A stretch of DNA of 64,000 bases from Serripes groenlandicus (taxonomy: Eukaryota; Mollusca; Bivalvia; Cardiida; Cardiidae), in NCBI GenBank assembly GCA_031761405.1, contig JASEVX010000003.1:15979167-16043166 (forward strand), read 5' to 3'. Under the pieces are notes generated by a model that saw only the letters and a program-made list of their open reading frames with translations, had not been told where the DNA came from and ran no database searches. A program made the translations under genes and the position numbers. Every line of letters starts with the position of its first letter. The first letter of the stretch is position 1. This document shows, in pieces, positions 9,243-20,489 of the stretch.

Positions 9243-9470
9243 TTAACCCTTTCCCTCATATGACAATTCCTCAGCAGACGACATTGAACATATTTTGTCA
9301 AAAAATAGAAAATCTCTATAATTAAATGGATAACCTATGTCACTAAAAGTGGAAAACATTGTGGCAAAAGAAGAAATTGCTTGTTTTGAGCATTTCTTCT
9401 TTTGTCACTGTTTTAAAAACAACGTCTGCTGCAGAGGCGTCAGAAAGCGTCATATGAGGCAAAGGGTTAA
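9243..9470 (-). mobile_element. TTAA MITE, type A
   Basis: TTAACCCTTTCCCTCATATG .. GAGGCAAAGGGTTAA. The apex reads TTGCTTGTTTTGAGCAT, so one arm has lost a base. The right arm is shortened. Confidence 0.85.
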
Positions 9471-9651
9471 TATAGGTGAGCTATATATGATCATCATGGT
9501 CCTCTTGTTGATTGTGTTCTTAATTATTGCAGAGATGTTGAATATATCTTTGAAAGGGTTAAGTTTGGATAAATGTTAAGTTTTACATGCCACAACTGAC
9601 TTTTCGAAAAACATCCTCTTGCACATTGTTCATCTTTTTTTGTTTGATGGC

Positions 9652-9876
9652 TATCCCTTTCCCACATACACTAAATCTAAAGCATACAACTTTGAACACA
9701 CCTAGGTGGGCAAACATATGAAAAATATCGATATATAAAAGTATAATCATGGAAAAGGGGGTAAAACATTGTAGCAAAAGGAGAAATGGCTTATGATGAG
9801 CAATTTCTTTTTTTGCCACAATGTTTTCAAAAGTCCTCTGCTTCAGAGGCATCAGCAAGTGTCTGTATGTGGGGAA
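9652..9876 (+). mobile_element. Type B MITE
   Basis: ATCCCTTTCCCACATACACT .. CTGTATGTGGGGAAAAGC; hairpin ATTGTAGCAAAAGGAGAAAT with AGCAATTTCTTTTTTTGCCA. It runs head-to-tail into the next copy without a clear TTAA. Confidence 0.65.
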
Positions 9877-10078
9877 AAGCTGCAGCAGACAACTTTCAAA
9901 TCAAAGTAAAAATATGTATTTATCTCTTAAGATGAAGTTAATAGGTTTTAAAAAGTTTTAAAACATGTGGCAAAGGGGATGTTGCTCAAAATGAGAAAAT
10001 TATCCTTTGGCCACAATGATTTTCAAAGGTCATCTGCAGCAGATGCATCAACATGTTTCTGTAAGTGGGAAAGGTTAA
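9877..10078 (+). mobile_element. Type B MITE, left tip lost
   Basis: From CTGCAGCAGACAACTTTCAA to GTAAGTGGGAAAGGTTAA. The hairpin reads GTTGCTCAAAATGAGAAAAT. Its right TTAA is also the left TTAA of the next copy. Confidence 0.65.
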
Positions 10079-10304
10079 CCCTTTCCCTCATAGGACAATT
10101 CTGCAGCAGACGACTTTGAACGTATTTTGTCAAAACATAGAAAATCTCCCTAATTGAATGGATAACCTATGACAAAAAGTGGAAAACATTGTGGCAAAAG
10201 GAGAAATTGCACGTTCTGTGCAATTTCTTCTTTTGTCACTATGTTTTCAAAAAGCTGTCTGCTGCAGAGGCGTTAGAAAGCGTCTATATGAGGTAAAGGG
10301 TTAA
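10075..10304 (-). mobile_element. TTAA MITE, type A, sharing one TTAA with its neighbour
   Basis: GGGAAAGG|TTAA|CCCTTTCCC at the left junction; right end ATGAGGTAAAGGGTTAA. 230 bp, apex TTGCACGTTCTGTGCAA. Confidence 0.88.
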
Positions 10305-10519
10305 GGATATGTATTATTGTAATCTCGTCAGAATGCAAAGGGTTCTGTGTGAGCTACATGTATTGTGATCACTCACCACCAACATTATTGACGTTGTCCA
10401 TTATTGTTACGTGACTGACCATTTTCACTGCAATTTTTCTTGAGAATCTTCTACCTAGGATGGGTCATTGTGTGTTATAGCGCTGATGTGCAAATTTCAA
10501 AATTCTATTTGCTACAACT

Positions 10520-10750
10520 TGTAACCCTTTCCCTCATACGACAATTCTGCAGCAGACGACTTTGAACGTATTTTGTCAAAACATAGAAAATCTCCATAAT
10601 TGAATGGATAACCTATGACAAAAAGTGGAAAACATTGTGCCAAAAGGAGAAATTGCACGTTTTGTGCAATTTCTTCTTTTGTCACTATGTTTTCAAAAAG
10701 CTGTCTGCTGCAGAGGCGTCCGAAAGCGTTTATATGAGGGAAAGGGTTAA
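10520..10750 (-). mobile_element. TTAA MITE, type A
   Basis: Left end TTGTAACCCTTTCCCTCATA (the TTAA is mutated), right end ATGAGGGAAAGGGTTAA. Apex TTGCACGTTTTGTGCAA, perfectly paired. Confidence 0.85.
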
Positions 10751-10984
10751 CTCAAATAGGCATTTAGCGTAAACTGTAAAACTATCAAGCAGATTCTAAC
10801 AAAATGTTCCTCTGATTATCTTCCTCCATGATTGATATGTCATTTTGATTGCTCAAAACCATGCTTATTGGTACGAAAAGGCTGGCTAACTAACCATTTG
10901 TCAACCTCATAATACTGGAGTTAGCCATACAGAGCTACAGAGCTGTCGTTGCCCTTGTGTTTTCTATTATTGTTATACCACGTT

Positions 10985-11195
10985 GGTTGGATCCCAGGCC
11001 GGGTTTTACCAAAGACATGAAAAATGGTAGAAATGGCTTCCCTACCTGGCGCTCAGGGCTGCAGGGTAATCTGACTGACTGACTGACCGGTGTCAGGATA
11101 AATGAACCAGTAGTACTGGTAACTTACCAAGGAAAGCCGTCATATAACTGAAACATTGTTGAAAGTGGTGTAAAACACCAAACAATCAGTCAGTA
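10985..11195 (+). mobile_element. tRNA-related SINE, second family, 5' eroded
   Basis: Degenerate B-box region GTTGGATCCCAGGCCGGG, then CTGACTGACTGACCGGTGTC, AGTAGTACTGGTAACTTACC and the tail GTGTAAAACACCAAACAATC. Same body as 4400-4649. Confidence 0.7.
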
Positions 11196-11468
11196 TGATA
11201 TATGAATTTTGTGGAGTGAAGTTCTTATTTAAATTTTAAGAATAAAATGTGATTTTCGTTAAATATCTATGCACATCTTTACAAAAAATAAAAGACAATT
11301 TACATTTTAATGAAACTTGCTACACATAACAATCATGAATAATTGAAGATGTGCAAAATGTTAATTTGTAATGTAAACCTTTAGAGCATATCCATCAAAG
11401 CATTGTAGAGTTATCTCCACTTCAACTTTGATTTTTGTTTATACTGCCAATACAGTTTGAGGGGTATA

Positions 11469-11698
11469 TTAACCCTTTACCTCATACGACAATTCTGCAG
11501 CAGACGACTTTGAACATATGTTGTCAAAAAATAGAAAATCTCTTTAATAGAATGGATAACCTATGACTAAAAGTGGAAAACATTGTGGCAAAAGAAGAAA
11601 TTGCTCATTTTGAGCAATTTCTTCTTTTGTCTCTATGTTTTCAAAAAGCCGTCTGCTGCAGAGGTGTCAGATAGCGTCTATATGAGGAAAAGGGTTAA
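11469..11698 (-). mobile_element. TTAA MITE, type A
   Basis: TTAACCCTTTACCTCATACG .. TATGAGGAAAAGGGTTAA, apex TTGCTCATTTTGAGCAA (the 'GCTC/GAGC' stem variant, fully paired). Confidence 0.88.
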
Positions 11699-11877
11699 TT
11701 CACTTTGTAATTGTTTTCACTGATTTCCAAACAGTCTGTTATTGCATCTTGTATCAAGAAGTTATGACTGGAATTGGGTCATTTTCTATAATGTATTTGT
11801 ATCAGTTTTAAATGGTAAGTTTGTTGACATTGTTAAGATATTCTTAATGTTGAAAAGACAAACAAATGACGAATTGT

Positions 11878-12114
11878 TTCACCCTTCATCCGCAGTTGAC
11901 TTTTAAAACATGTTGGCTCTTTTTGACGCACCTGCAGCAGACTACATAAGAAAATATTGAGGAAAAAGGACAAATTGCTCAGAATGAGCAGTTTCCACTC
12001 TTTGCTGTATGTTTTTCAACTCTTTTCAATAATTATACTAAGATTTTCCACACTTTTGCATAGATGTTTTCAATGTCATTTGCTGCAGATTTGCTGTATT
12101 CTGGAAAGTGTTAA
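11878..12114 (+). mobile_element. Type B MITE, diverged
   Basis: CACCCTTCATCCGCAG.. , CACCTGCAGCAGACTAC, hairpin AAATTGCTCAGAATGAGCAG, sub-terminal CATTTGCTGCAGATTTGCTG, end CTGGAAAGTGTTAA. Confidence 0.65.
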
Positions 12115-12463
12115 TAATGTTCTGCTTTTAGAAAGGTATTATCTGATTGAATCAATGAAAATTAATCTGCATTTGCCTGCTTTGTCTTTATTAATTGACT
12201 TGTCAGGGCGGGCGAGATATACACAAGTTTTTGGATAATACAGGTTTTTACATAGATGGTCTGTAATAATTGCTTGTAATAATGCATAATGTAGGATAAC
12301 AAGCAGTTATTAGGATTGTATCCATAAAATGATGTCTTCACCATTTATGGATATTCAGATATCCGTATCAGGTCCGTCTGTCCGTCCCTGCCACGTCAGG
12401 GCAATATTACAACATGATGAGGTATTTTGCTTTTGTTAAACAGTAAGTTATTATTTAGTCCAG

Positions 12464-12696
12464 TTAACCCTTTCCCACATATTGAAGCTTTCTGACGTCT
12501 CTGCAGCAGACGACTTTTGAACAAATTGAGACAAAAGGAGAAATTGCTCAAAACAAGCAATTTCTCCTTTAGTCACAATGTTTTCAATTCTACTTAAATA
12601 TTATACTTTCATTTATAGAGAGTTTTAACATTTTCTTTGCAAAGATGTTTTCAAAGGAGTCTGCTGTAGTTTTGTTTGTATGTTGAAAAGGGTTAA
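12464..12696 (+). mobile_element. Type B MITE, complete
   Basis: TTAACCCTTTCCCACATATT .. TGTTGAAAAGGGTTAA, 233 bp. Apex TTGCTCAAAACAAGCAA. Confidence 0.78.
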
Positions 12697-12910
12697 GTCT
12701 GTTCCTACCTGTTTCCAATTTTATATTTATGTTTATGTTATGGTGTATCATTGTCATTTATGTGATTGATTTTGTAACAATTATGTTTTAGTTGGGTAAG
12801 AATATTGTCATCTTGTTTTGGAATATGATATGATTAAATTCTAATAATGACTACCCCTTTTGTGTTTAATATTTCACCAATAGTCCATTAGTCATTACAG
12901 GATATATCGT

Positions 12911-13098
12911 TTAACCTTTTCCAGAATACAGAATCATTTTGATGCGTCTGAATAAGACAAACTTTTGAAAATATTGTGTCAAAAGGAGATTGTTCACGGT
13001 GTTTTCAACCCTATTCAAAAATAAAACTTTCAATGAAGTTTATTAAGTTTAGCCTCGATGTGTTCAAAGTGCTCTATGTGTGTTGTATGTGGGATATG
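12911..13098 (+). mobile_element. Degenerate type B MITE
   Basis: TTTAACCTTTTCCAGAATAC, TTTTGATGCGTCTGAATAAG and GTGTTGTATGTGGGATATG outline the ends; the hairpin is mostly lost. Confidence 0.45.
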
Positions 13099-13242
13099 AT
13101 TATCATAATAGTGTCTTCTACTTTGACAATAGAGGAGAACAAAATCTGAAAATTTGAGGACTGAATGGCTTAACATGGATCATTTCTTCTTTTAATAGCT
13201 CGACTATTCAAAGAATAAGGGGCCTGTTTGGACAAGACAAGA

Positions 13243-13261
13243 CCCCCCCCCCCCCCCCCCC
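13243..13261 (+). repeat. Poly(C) run, 19 C
   Basis: Uninterrupted C tract. Length is uncertain because such runs are error-prone in sequencing. Confidence 0.9.
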
Positions 13262-13402
13262 GGGCGTCCACAACCATGTTGTTTAAAATCTTTTATAAAG
13301 TTCAATATCTTCTTAATTATTTGCACAATTTGCAATTTCATCGGAGAGGCACTTGAAGACTAATAAAAGTAACAAAATGTGAGGACACAAATATCAAAAT
13401 AC

Positions 13403-13482
13403 ATCTCTCTCTCTCTCTCTCTTTTTCTCTCTCTCCCTCTTTTTCTCTCTCTCTATCTCTCTCTCTCTATATATATATATAA
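13403..13482 (+). repeat. (CT)n / (TA)n compound microsatellite
   Basis: TCTCTCTCTCTCTC with interruptions (TTTT, CCC) followed by TATATATATATA. Confidence 0.9.
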
Positions 13483-13599
13483 TACAGGAAAAAAAATGCT
13501 ATGATATATACGTTAGAATGTGAATTACATATGCACTGGCTGTTACTTTAGGATATATATCAAAGTAAAATGCGGGGGAGGTTGGGTCTAGAGTGTAAA

Positions 13600-14440
13600 C
13601 AATATTGTTCTTCAATTTGACCTAGTGATCTACCTTTTGACCCAACATGACCCATGTGAGAACTTGACCTAGATATCATCAAGAAAAACATTCTGATACA
13701 GTTTCAACATGCTCAAGCTAAAAATGCAGTATCCAGAGTGTTAACAAGATTTTACTTCAATTTGGACTAGTGACTTAGTTTTAACCCGGCATAACCCATA
13801 TTCAAACTTGACCTAGATTTCATTTAGATAGAATTCTGACCTAGATTTCATTTAGATAGAATTCTGACCAAATTTCAAGCTGCTGTAGCCAAAAAAGATG
13901 CCTTTACAGAGTTAACAAGATTTCCTTTCAATTTGGCCTAGTGACCCATATTCGAACTTGACCTTGTTATCAATAATACAAACATTCTGACAAAATTTCA
14001 AACTGCTGAAGCGAACATTGCGTCCTCTAAAGTGTTAACAAGCTTTTCCTTCACTTTGACCTAGTGACCTACTTTTTGACCCATCATGACCCATGTTCGA
14101 ACTTGACCTACAACTCATCAAGACAAACATTCTGATAAAGTTTCAACATGCTCAAGTTGAAACTAAGGCCTCTAGAGTGTTAACAAGATTTCCATTCAAT
14201 TTGACCTAGTTTTTAACCCGGCTTGACACATATTCGAACTCGGCCTAGATATCATTTAGATAAACATTCTGGCCTCTAGAGTGTTAACAAGATTTTCCTT
14301 CAATTTGGCCTAGTGACCTAGTTGTTGACCTCAAATGGCCCAGTTTCGAACTTGTCTAAGATTTGATGGAGATGAATGTTCTGATAAACTTTCATGAAGA
14401 TCCGATGCAAAAGGTAGCCTGTAGAGTGTTAACAAGGGAA
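13600..14440 (+). repeat. Diverged tandem repeat, GACCTAGTGACCTA motif
   Basis: GTTAACAAG recurs near 13740, 13911, 14034, 14179, 14283 and 14428 (spacing about 104-171 bp). Each unit carries CAATTTGACCTAGTGACCTA, GACCCATATTCGAACTTGAC and ACATTCTGA(C/T)AAA. Similar units occur at 22960-23600 and 60300-60490. No coding potential is seen. Confidence 0.75.
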
Positions 14441-15554
14441 ACGACAGCCGTATTTTCCGTGTTTTTCATTGCAGGGATTTTCTCAAAGGATTACATTTAT
14501 AATGTGTGAGTGAGTGTAAGGAACGACAACTCTGCGAAGGAGATCGAATATACGGAAGTAGATGAATCCCCCGCATAAATACCACCCTTGATGATATTGC
14601 TGTTTCTTAATGTATATTAACGTTTTTAATGTTATGTATTATGTCTGTCTTTGCCATATACTTGTTTTGTAAATGGCCAAAGGCAGAACTATTGCTGACT
14701 GCCAACACATTTGAAATTGAAACATATTTGTCCTTCAGACAGTGCTTTATTAAAACGTGAAATAATTATAATTGTTGGTTTTCTTGAAGCACGTTTCACT
14801 AAATTACTTGTTTCGTCTAAATGTTTTCAATGGATGATATTTGTTTCTGTGTCCGAGTCAGATAGCTTTTCACTGTGAGAACATAGGAGCGTTTCTATAC
14901 GTCTTTGACGATCATTATATCTATTTTTCTCAAAAGTGAAAACATTTGTTGCGTTTCCGAACAAAAACAAGATTTTCCTGATTCTTTCAAGCTGTTAGAT
15001 ACCGCTGCCATGGCTATAGACCATCTCCGGTGTGCGGATAGAGCCTCCGCCGAGGGAGACGATGACCAGGTTTCGATCCTCGGTCGGGTTAAACCGAAGA
15101 CTGTACATTGCCCTCTCTTACATACACAAGGACTGAACAAAATACTCGCAAATATGTGGAAAATCTCTGTGTTTGGAAGTAAACTTATTTAATTAAGTGG
15201 AGTTAAGAACATTGTGGCAAATCGAAAAGTTGCATGTATGTATGCATGCACGCACGCACGCACGTACGTACGTATGTATGTATGCATGTATGTATGTATG
15301 CATGCGTGTACGTATGTATGTATGAGTTACAATTAATATCAGACCAAGATACTTCGATGTTCTATATATGATCATAATGTTCACATATATCATAACATAA
15401 TGTCACCTTATGTTATATTTTAACAGTATTTCTATTTTATTTTATTTCTTTTCTCGTAAATGTATTAGTTTTGTTATTTGTACATTCTTGTTTAAAAGTT
15501 ACTATAGGCATAATGCAATATATAAGTTTTTGCCTGGTTTTAATGATATTTGAG
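14441..15554. other. Intergenic, no gene seen; tRNA-like SINE head and microsatellite inside
   Basis: At about 15009-15085 there is a degenerate tRNA-like piece (ATGGCTATAGACCATCTCCG then GGTTTCGATCCTCGG). At 14510-14539 is a 30-bp string that recurs exactly at 31047-31076. No exon with matching splice sites was found. Confidence 0.5.
15231..15328 (+). repeat. (GYAY)n tetranucleotide microsatellite
   Basis: Alternating GCAC, GTAC and GTAT units such as CATGCACGCACGCACGCACG and TATGTATGTATGCATG. It yields spurious repetitive frames on the reverse strand. Confidence 0.92.
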
Positions 15555-15797
15555 TTACATGTAACCCTTTTCTCACAGGAGGCGAAACATGTCTATCCAG
15601 GTAATTCTGCGCGGCATGCTTATGCTGATCCGGATCGATACTTTACACAGAGTCCACAATGTTGGTTTTCTCGAGGACGGCTCATTACCCATTTCCCACA
15701 GTGTGTTTAACCTCTATGTAAGAACGATGCTTTCATAGTTTTGTCTGGACGTTTTCAAAATCCTCTTGTGTAGATTTATATATAAGAGAAAGGGTAA
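15555..15797 (+). mobile_element. Degenerate MITE with foreign insert
   Basis: Left tip TGTAACCCTTTTCTCACAGG and right end CGTTTTCAAAATCCTCTTGT..AGAGAAAGGGTAAA fit the MITE. The middle (AGGCGAAACATGTCTATCCA ..) does not, and I do not recognise it. Confidence 0.4.
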
Positions 15798-15989
15798 AAA
15801 CGGCTTCAATTGAGTTATTAGTACCAAAGCATCATCTAAGGTATGTGTTCTGTCAAGTATTTAAACAATTTAATAGATTCCAGGACCGTAAAATAATTTG
15901 AAAAAAAAAAGAAGAGTGTCACTTAGGAAAAGGTTTTGACAAATTATTTTGAAAAACGACAAGGACGTTTCAAGAACGTTTTGTCATTT

Positions 15990-16140
15990 TACTACTTTTT
16001 CTTATTGCCGCATAGCGGCTGTTTTTCAAATCAATCAAAGGGATTAAACAAGTTATATAGAGGGTCTCCAAAGGAACATTGCCTCCAAATTTCGTTGGGA
16101 TCCGACTTGTAAGCACGTTCGAAAAAGGAATAATTTTAAA
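15990..16140 (+). mobile_element. Fragment of AACAAGAGGG-family element
   Basis: TTGCCGCATAGCGGCTGTTT, TATATAGAGGGTCTCCAAAG and GAACATTGCCTCCAAATTTC match the body phrases of the larger copies. Confidence 0.5.
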
Positions 16141-16195
16141 GTAGGTATATTGCGTTCTCTGATGTGAATCCGTTCTCTGATGTGCTGCCAGGGCT

Positions 16196-16425
16196 TTAAC
16201 CATTTCCCTCATACGAAAAATCTGCAGCAGACGACTTTGAACATATTTAGTCAAAAAATAGAAAATCTCTATAATTGATTGGATAACCTATGACTAAAAG
16301 TGGAAAACATTGTGACAAAATGAGAAATTGTTCGTTTTGAGCAATTTCTTCTTTTGTCACTATGTTTTCAAAAAACCGTCTGCTGCAGAGGCGTCAGAAA
16401 GCGTCTATATGAGGGAAAGGGTTAA
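16196..16425 (-). mobile_element. TTAA MITE, type A
   Basis: TTAACCATTTCCCTCATACG .. TATGAGGGAAAGGGTTAA, 230 bp. Apex TTGTTCGTTTTGAGCAA. Confidence 0.87.
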
Positions 16426-16929
16426 TCAATCAATTATTTCGACGTTACATTGTAACGGTCCAAGTATGGAATCGTATTCGTGTACATGCAGAAACCTAGA
16501 CCAGAGACCTAAAATAACATTATTATTATTTTAGGTCTATGCCTGGACTAACAAAACAATATGCTTGAATTTAATTAGTTCGTTAAGGATTTTTTTCTGC
16601 ATAATTATCTTGATACATTGTATATTGAAACCATACAAGAACTTTCAGAGCAGATGAGTTTTTTAACAACCCCTTCATATTTATTCCACCTATAGTTGCG
16701 CTGTTTTTCATCCAAACAATTTTTAATATGACTTTAACAATTTTGAAGAGGGTCGCTTTATAAACAATTCTGATACTTTATCTTGAAATATTACCAGCAG
16801 TTTCAGAGGATAAGAAAGTTAAAGATTTGGAACGTTTACCCCTTTCTGACGACGACTGAGCTAATTTGAGTTTTGAACCACAATTTAATTCCTTGGGAAC
16901 TGTTAATAAGACCAAAAATAAACAAGTAA

Positions 16930-17936
16930 ATTCAGAGAATCATGGTCCCCCGCCAGGGTCAAGGTCACAAAAATTGGTATTGATGGAAAGGGGTTGTCAC
17001 AAGGAATACACATGTGAAATATGAAAGCAGTACCTATTACGGTTCAGAAGTAAGGGCCATAACTCCGTGAAAAATCATCCAACCGGAACGCAAACACGAT
17101 ATGCGCATCTACACTTGGTGGTGATCCTTCCTATGAAGTTTCATAAAATTCCAAAAAGCGGTTGCAGAGAAATAGCCCGGAAATGAATTTAGTCATACAT
17201 AGCCTGATGGTGGGGTAAAGGGCCATAACTCCGTGCAAAATAATCCAACCGGAACGCAAACACGATATGCGCATCTACACTTGGTGGTGATCCTTCCTAT
17301 GAAGTTTCATAAAATTCCAAAAAGCGGTTGCAGAGAAATAGCCCGGAAATGAATTTAGTCATACATAGCCTGATGGTGGAGTAAAGGGCCATAACTCCGT
17401 GAAAAATAATCCAACCGGAACGCAAACACGATATGCGCATCTACACTTGGTGGTGATCCTTCCTATGAAGTTTCATAAAATTCCAAAAAGCGGTTGCAGA
17501 GAAATAGCCCGGAAATGAATATTTAGTCATACATAGCCTGATGGTGGGGTAAAGGGCCATAACTCCGTGCAAAATAATCCAACCGGAACGCAAACACGAT
17601 ATGCGCATCTACACTTGGTGGTGATCCTTCCTATGAAGTTTCATAAAATTCCAAAAAGCGGTTGCAGAGAAATAGCCCGGAAATGAATTTAGTCATACAT
17701 AGGGGTAAAGGGCCATAACTCGTCAGGGTCAAGGTCACAAGGTCAAAAAAATTGGTATTGATGGAAAGAAGTTGTCACAAGGAATACACATGTGAAATAT
17801 GAAAGCAGTACCTATTACGGTTCAGAAGTTATGAAGGTTAAAGTTTTTGTGACAGCGTGACTGACGGACTGACGGACTGACGAATGAGAAATAATAGTCC
17901 CCAGCTTTCGCTAAAAGCGGGGGACAAAAAAACTCC
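16930..17936 (+). repeat. Interspersed element with 166-bp internal tandem array
   Basis: GGGCCATAACTCCGTG starts at 17054, 17220, 17386 and 17554, with a truncated fifth at 17710, giving periods of 166-168 bp and nearly identical units. The array is bracketed by a direct repeat containing TTGTCACAAGGAATACACAT (near 16994 and 17773). The outer ends are related: CATGGTCCCCCGCCAGGGTC at the left, and AGTCCCCAGCTTTCGCTAAAAGCGGGGGAC (a hairpin) at the right. No ORF is credible. Confidence 0.8.
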
Positions 17937-17962
17937 TGTATAGAGTTTTATTGAAATGGAAC

Positions 17963-18023
17963 ATTTAATTCCCACATACAGAGACATTTATAACAGAAAG
18001 CGTCTGTTTGTGGGAAAGGGTTT
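17963..18023 (+). mobile_element. Minimal MITE derivative (both tips, no middle)
   Basis: TTTAATTCCCACATACAGAG joined within 60 bp to GAAAGCGTCTGTTTGTGGGA AAGGG. Confidence 0.55.
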
Positions 18024-19830
18024 TAGTTTGGTTTATAAATTGTTGATGACGCACGGCGTACACGATCACAATATTAAACTCACGAGGTAAATCAAAGCGC
18101 CAATGGCACTATAGTGGCGATCGTATGGAAAATCCTGCAACGTAACAAGCAGTATATCGGTGTAGGTCTTGCGATTTTCAATAATAGTGCACTCTGGTGC
18201 GGGTAAATCAAAACATGCACAAAAAGCACAATTTCACTATTTGCCAAACTGTTCAATTTATAAAAATATAGGCATATACATGTATAATAATGCTCGATCT
18301 CCAAACTAAATTAGGCTACACTTTCAGCATTGATTGCTAATTGACTCTAGAACGTGCAGACGTGTATACATAACGTGTGTACACACTGACATCGTGTGTC
18401 CTTTTTAAAAACCTTCGTAAACCAGTCTTATCATCTAGACGCTTTCATATATTTAAACAACTACAAAATAAAGCGTTTATAATATTGAGATTTAAGAACA
18501 CCAGTCTCGCGAGCTATTTATAGAACCTGTTGGAATTTCCAGATTTGAGTATCATCAGAGTTATTTGCAAGGCAGAACGCGCAATGATATTTAGTATCTG
18601 CCAAATCATGACGAAGATAATATTTACATATTTTAACTATTATGTAGATAATGTCTCGATAAATCTCAAATATTAGTAATAATCCGGTACCAAAGTAGCA
18701 CTGACATAATTATTATTAATCGCGTCTCTGCATCAATGATGGAACTATAACGGATGTGAGTAAATTAGTTTGCAGTAAGGAAAATAAATATCAACCGATA
18801 TTTCAAAACCGACTATGTAATAGTCTTTTGTTGTTGTTGTTTCTGTTAGCATTGTGGCGATTGTCAAACCAATCGCCACAAAAACAACAACAAATTTGGC
18901 TCTTTTTAAAATTAACATAAATGTATATGAGATATGGTGCAACACCACAACGGAATAGGTACAGAGTCTTTTGTCGTAGAACTTCTCCTGCACTGTTTCT
19001 TTAGATGAGAAGTCAGAGAGGTATGATTTCTTCATTTGCTGTCAGTTTTAGAAAGGCACTACTAAGTTGTCCATGGTTTTAGCATTCCTGTAATTTTATG
19101 TGCATTTATTTGAATTTCTGTCATCACTTTTCCATGCTCTATATGTTTTCACATTTCTAGTGTATGTACACATGATGGCTTTGACATATTGCCATGTGAA
19201 GTATAGGTACATTTTTTGTGTAATGCACTAGACTTATGAAAATGCAAGTGTTTATCTCGTCATTGTATATATATGTTCATTTGTTAAACTATCGTATAAA
19301 TATGTTTGCGGCAAGGTAAACTAACGTTATATGCCGAATAAAAAATCTTGAACCTGAACTATTTGAAGGTACTGGCTACAGGACTATTTTGTGCTGTGGC
19401 ATACGGAGAAGGTTTGGGTCGATGCGGAGAAGGTTGGGGTCGATGCCGAGAAGGTTGGGATCGATGCCGTTCATTGAAGCCTTCCAACCAGAAATGTTCA
19501 CCGTGGATGTGTATGACTGCGAAAAGCGGGAAAAATAAGAAATTTCTTTGACATTCTTCGCCGTATATTTGAGGACAATGAATGAAGTATTCAAAACAAG
19601 AGCCATACAAAAACATTTTTCTATGGACAAAATCAGCAGCCCTTGGTAAGAACACAACTATTTTCATTTTTCTACTTGTCCCCCCCCAAAATTCGCATTT
19701 CTTACGTCAATTCTTTTTGTACGGACCGCTTGAATTATAATTAGGAATACTTTAATTTGATTGGTTAACTTAGTCGTGTACAAACCTAGCTCTAATTTAT
19801 ATACTTTCTATATGCAAGCACTTTGTCGAA
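18024..19830. other. Intergenic, no gene recognised
   Basis: AT-rich DNA. ATGCCGAATAAAAAATCTTG AACCTGAAC near 19331-19360 resembles the 3' tail of a LINE-type retroelement. A 21-bp tandem repeat (GGAGAAGGTTGGGGTCGATGC, 3-4 units) lies at 19405-19470. I find no exon. Confidence 0.45.
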
Positions 19831-19902
19831 GGCCCTGTGGCGCAACGGTAGCGCGTCTGACTCCAGATCAGAAGGTTGCGTGTTCAAATCACGTCGGGGT
19901 CA
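19831..19902 (+). tRNA. trnW-CCA: tRNA-Trp (CCA)
   Basis: 72 nt and intron-less. It decodes UGG. The acceptor stem GGCCCTG pairs with CGGGGTC (two G:U pairs) before discriminator A. The D arm holds GGCGCAACGGTAGCGC. The anticodon arm TCTGA-CTCCAGA-TCAGA places CCA at the anticodon. The T arm GTTGCGTGTTCAAATCACG is complete. The internal A box (TGGCGCAACGGT) and B box (TGTTCAAATCA) are intact and a T run follows at 19912-19915. Unlike the SINE heads nearby it has no SINE body, so I read it as a functional nuclear gene. Confidence 0.95.
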
Positions 19903-19911
19903 GTTAATTTA

Positions 19912-19926
19912 TTTTACCATTTTTGT
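19912..19926 (+). terminator. RNA polymerase III terminator of tRNA-Trp
   Basis: TTTT ten bases past the tRNA 3' end, with a backup TTTTT at 19922-19926. Confidence 0.7.
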
Positions 19927-19992
19927 TCCAAATTCACCACTGTATTGACCGCGCAATTAAATACAAATTTAATACACTGTTTTCAAATGAAA

Positions 19993-20350
19993 TTAACAGC
20001 AAATTACATTTTGAAAAGATCGGCAAAAGGAGAAATTGTCAAGTGGATCAATTCAGAGACATATAAATTGACAAAAGTCAATGCGACATGCGTCATCCAC
20101 CAATGGGCTAAGTCTATGTGGAAAAGCAGCCAGTTGCTTGGGAAGATTGTTGTGTGGAGTACTTGTGTGAGAAAACCAGGAAATGCATGAGTAGGTGAAC
20201 TGGCCGCCGTGATATAACTGAGAAATTGTTAAAAACGGCGTTAAACCCCAATCAATCAGAGACATATAAAATCATTACAATTTAATTAAAATATTTTTGA
20301 CATTTTTTAAATCGTCTGAAGCAGATGTGTTGTTTGTGTGAAGGGTTATA
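19993..20350 (+). mobile_element. Type B MITE interrupted by a SINE
   Basis: Left part TTTTGAAAAGATCGGCAAAA GGAGAAATTG, right part TTTTGACATTTTTTAAATCG TCTGAAGCAGATG..GTGTGAAGGGTTA. The SINE at 20068-20255 lies between, with a duplicated target. Confidence 0.65.
20068..20255 (+). mobile_element. 5'-truncated SINE (first family) with 15-bp target duplication
   Basis: Same body as 1870-2158 from TTGACAAAAGTCAATGCGAC to GCGTTAAACCCCAATCAA, without the tRNA head. TCAGAGACATATAAA is duplicated at 20053-20067 and 20256-20270, showing retrotransposition into the MITE. Confidence 0.88.
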
Positions 20351-20489
20351 AAGTTGTGGATGGCGATTGACGCTGTTTTCAGCATTTATTTGTTTCAGGC
20401 ATAAACACAGTGACCAGTTCATCTAGCCCATTTGTTTCCCTGCTTTCTGACATCACTTTCCAAATAACTTTGAGTTGTTCTCATATATT

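Noticed and set aside
15193..15393. Reverse frame with THTYIRTRMHTYIHAYIHT repeats
   Set aside because: It is a microsatellite translation.
19359..19667. Two overlapping reverse frames of 93-102 codons
   Set aside because: Low-complexity antisense of a 21-bp tandem repeat; no splice or family support.
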